NCBI GenBank assembly: GCA_015233155.1
Contig: JADFYG010000017.1
Coordinates: 1 to 64,000 of the forward strand
Length of the DNA: 64,000 nt
DNA from: Candidatus Rifleibacteriota bacterium
GTDB lineage: Bacteria; Muiribacteriota; Ozemobacteria; Ozemobacterales; Ozemobacteraceae
Direction of reading: 5' to 3'
This document shows positions 62,925-64,000 of the stretch, piece after piece. The position numbers and the translations under genes are program-made. Positions within the stretch are counted from its first letter, which is position 1; each line of letters begins with the position of its first letter. A model generated the notes under the pieces. That model was not told the origin of the DNA. It saw nothing but the letters and a program-made list of their open reading frames with translations, and did no database searches.

Positions 62925-63731
62925 TTGAATCAATCCGTAGATATTCGAATCCAAGAGCGCCTTCAACGTTTTGGGTTTCGCCTGGGAAAAGGTGGGGTTC
63001 ATGCTGCCAGAACTATTATGACAGCTGAACTTCACTCCCTTCTCACGTATGTAAATGATCCAAAGGCTACAGTTGCCGATTACAAAAGGGCGGTGGAGCA
63101 AGATAACTGCCTCGGCAAACGCTCCGCGGTTAGCCGAAATCTAACGTATAGGCATCTTACTGAACTCTACGGCCTTTCGAGCGAATGTCCAATATTTCGT
63201 ATCTTTTCCTTCTTCTGGAATCGCCAACCTGAAAGCCGAAATCTTCTCGCCTTATTGATCTCATATGCTCGCGATGCACTACTTCGAGCAGGTGCTCCGA
63301 TCATACTAGCCCAACCAGCAGGAACAATCTTCAACCGGGAAACGCTCGAAAAAAAACTGGACGATCTGCAGCAGGGGCGCTTCAGCAAAGCCACGCTGAC
63401 TTCCGTGTCTCAGAATATATCTTCCAGTTTTACCCAGTCTGGACATCTCCACGGGAGGATTAAGAAAACTCGAACCCGGCCGCAGGTCAGTCCGGGAGCG
63501 GTAAGTTATGCACTCTTTCTCAGCTTTTTACAGGGAGCCCGTGGCGAAAATATCTTTACCAGTGAATATGTCGCTTTACTGGACTGCTCGGTAGCCCAAG
63601 CAATGGAATGTGCTGAAGAAGCCTCCCGTCGCGGATGGATCGTCTTTAAAAGGGTTGGCAAAGTAGTCGAAGTGGTCTTTCCGAATCTCCTTACACCTCT
63701 TGAAGTGGAGTGGCTCCGTGAGCAGAATTAA
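62925..63731 (+). CDS. BrxA-like (DUF1819 family) protein of a BREX-type system
   Basis: The TTG at 62925 is the likely start, preceded by GGAG within the end of the EVE gene; the product is 268 aa. The family hallmark is NCLGKRSAVSRNLTYRHLTE, followed by WNRQPESRNLLALLISYARD, IFNRETLEKKLDDLQQGRFS and KTRTRPQVSPGAVSYALFLS, as in the DUF1819/BrxA helical fold with a winged-helix C-terminus (VAQAMECAEEASRRGWIVF). BrxA is a DNA-binding subunit that opens many BREX operons. It is followed by a BrxB-like gene with a 14-bp overlap. Confidence 0.7.
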   Translation: MNQSVDIRIQERLQRFGFRLGKGGVHAARTIMTAELHSLLTYVNDPKATVADYKRAVEQDNCLGKRSAVSRNLTYRHLTELYGLSSECPIFRIFSFFWNRQPESRNLLALLISYARDALLRAGAPIILAQPAGTIFNRETLEKKLDDLQQGRFSKATLTSVSQNISSSFTQSGHLHGRIKKTRTRPQVSPGAVSYALFLSFLQGARGENIFTSEYVALLDCSVAQAMECAEEASRRGWIVFKRVGKVVEVVFPNLLTPLEVEWLREQN

Positions 63732-64000
63732 GAAGCTATTGCATTCGTTCAGCACTTTTGTCGCCATCCCCTGGAAATCTGACGCCGCTGCAGCTCAGCG
63801 GGTTATCTTTTGCGTATACAACGAAGCCGACGAACTCCGGTTGCGAGCTCATATCGATGAATTCGAAATTGCCACGAAGCAAGCCGGACATGAGTGGCAT
63901 CTTTTCGATCTGACTGATACCTTTCCTAATTGGCTCACAAGCCAGCGTTATGCCAAGCAGTATTTCGAGAAACCGGCTTTGCTCGGGACGCTTCTCCATA
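63718..64000 (+). CDS. BrxB-like (DUF1788 family) protein, cut by the window end
   Basis: From the GTG at 63718, inside the end of the previous gene, the frame reads FSTFVAIPWKSDAAAAQRVI, FCVYNEADELRLRAHIDEFE, IATKQAGHEWHLFDLTDTFP and WLTSQRYAKQYFEKP, and is still open at 64000. This matches BrxB-type proteins (the FVALPW and F-VYD-DE pattern). BrxA-BrxB followed by BrxC, PglX and PglZ is the expected order, so the rest of the defence operon should lie just outside the window. Confidence 0.65.
   Translation, partial: MSRIKKLLHSFSTFVAIPWKSDAAAAQRVIFCVYNEADELRLRAHIDEFEIATKQAGHEWHLFDLTDTFPNWLTSQRYAKQYFEKPALLGTLLH

Noticed and set aside
1-64000. tRNA and rRNA genes
   Set aside because: No T-loop or anticodon-arm pattern and no ribosomal RNA sequence was found by eye on either strand; a tRNAscan run would settle this.

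Overview
The window looks like accessory and cell-envelope DNA from a Gram-negative (diderm) bacterium of a poorly sampled lineage. A TamB homologue, several lipoproteins, type II secretion/type IV pilus-like pseudopilins and exported FecR, SH3b and ankyrin proteins show an outer membrane. Base composition is mixed, roughly balanced GC with one very AT-rich island near 62.2-62.5 kb. I cannot name the organism; any phylum assignment would be guesswork. No rRNA or tRNA gene was seen.

Layout. 0-5.5 kb: a short CRISPR array (six repeats, five spacers, read on the minus strand) with its leader, a small hypothetical gene, cas2, cas1 and a TPR/primase-polymerase gene of the CRISPR-associated Prim-Pol type. 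No effector genes are visible. 5.8-14.1 kb: a TPR/cold-shock-like gene broken by a frameshift, then a tight four-gene plus-strand operon whose last member (about 1,092 aa) carries a Lon-type (S16) Ser-Lys protease fold without an AAA+ motor that I can see. This is my best candidate for an undescribed conflict system. 14-17 kb: a frameshifted DUF932-like gene, an Rpn-family nuclease and an IS701 transposase remnant. 17-21 kb: a siroheme-reductase-like protein paired with a soluble CheA-like kinase, then an alpha/beta hydrolase. 21-36.6 kb: ordinary chromosomal genes (HEAT-repeat membrane protein, SH3b protein, arsR and ACR3 arsenite pump, GT-C glycosyltransferase, TamB, amino-acid permease, HU). 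37-41 kb: pseudopilin-like protein, DUF4143 ATPase, a scar of gene fragments (Hen1 methyltransferase and an AAA ATPase), and a VapBC-like toxin-antitoxin pair. 41.7-45.8 kb: a pseudopilin operon ending in a proline-rich exported protein. 45.9-61.2 kb: metallo-beta-lactamase-fold protein, MORN-like protein, FecR protein, large lipoproteins, a PIG-L deacetylase and two ankyrin proteins. 62.5-64 kb: an EVE-domain gene followed by BrxA-like and BrxB-like genes, the start of a BREX-type defence locus that runs off the right edge.

Two patterns cut across the window. First, at least four genes carry single-base frameshifts (one of them two), and every one sits on a short T run, so assembly or sequencing error must be excluded before calling them pseudogenes. 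Second, two divergent members of the same small hypothetical family (1078-1536 and 61782-62180) each sit beside a defence locus at opposite ends of the window.
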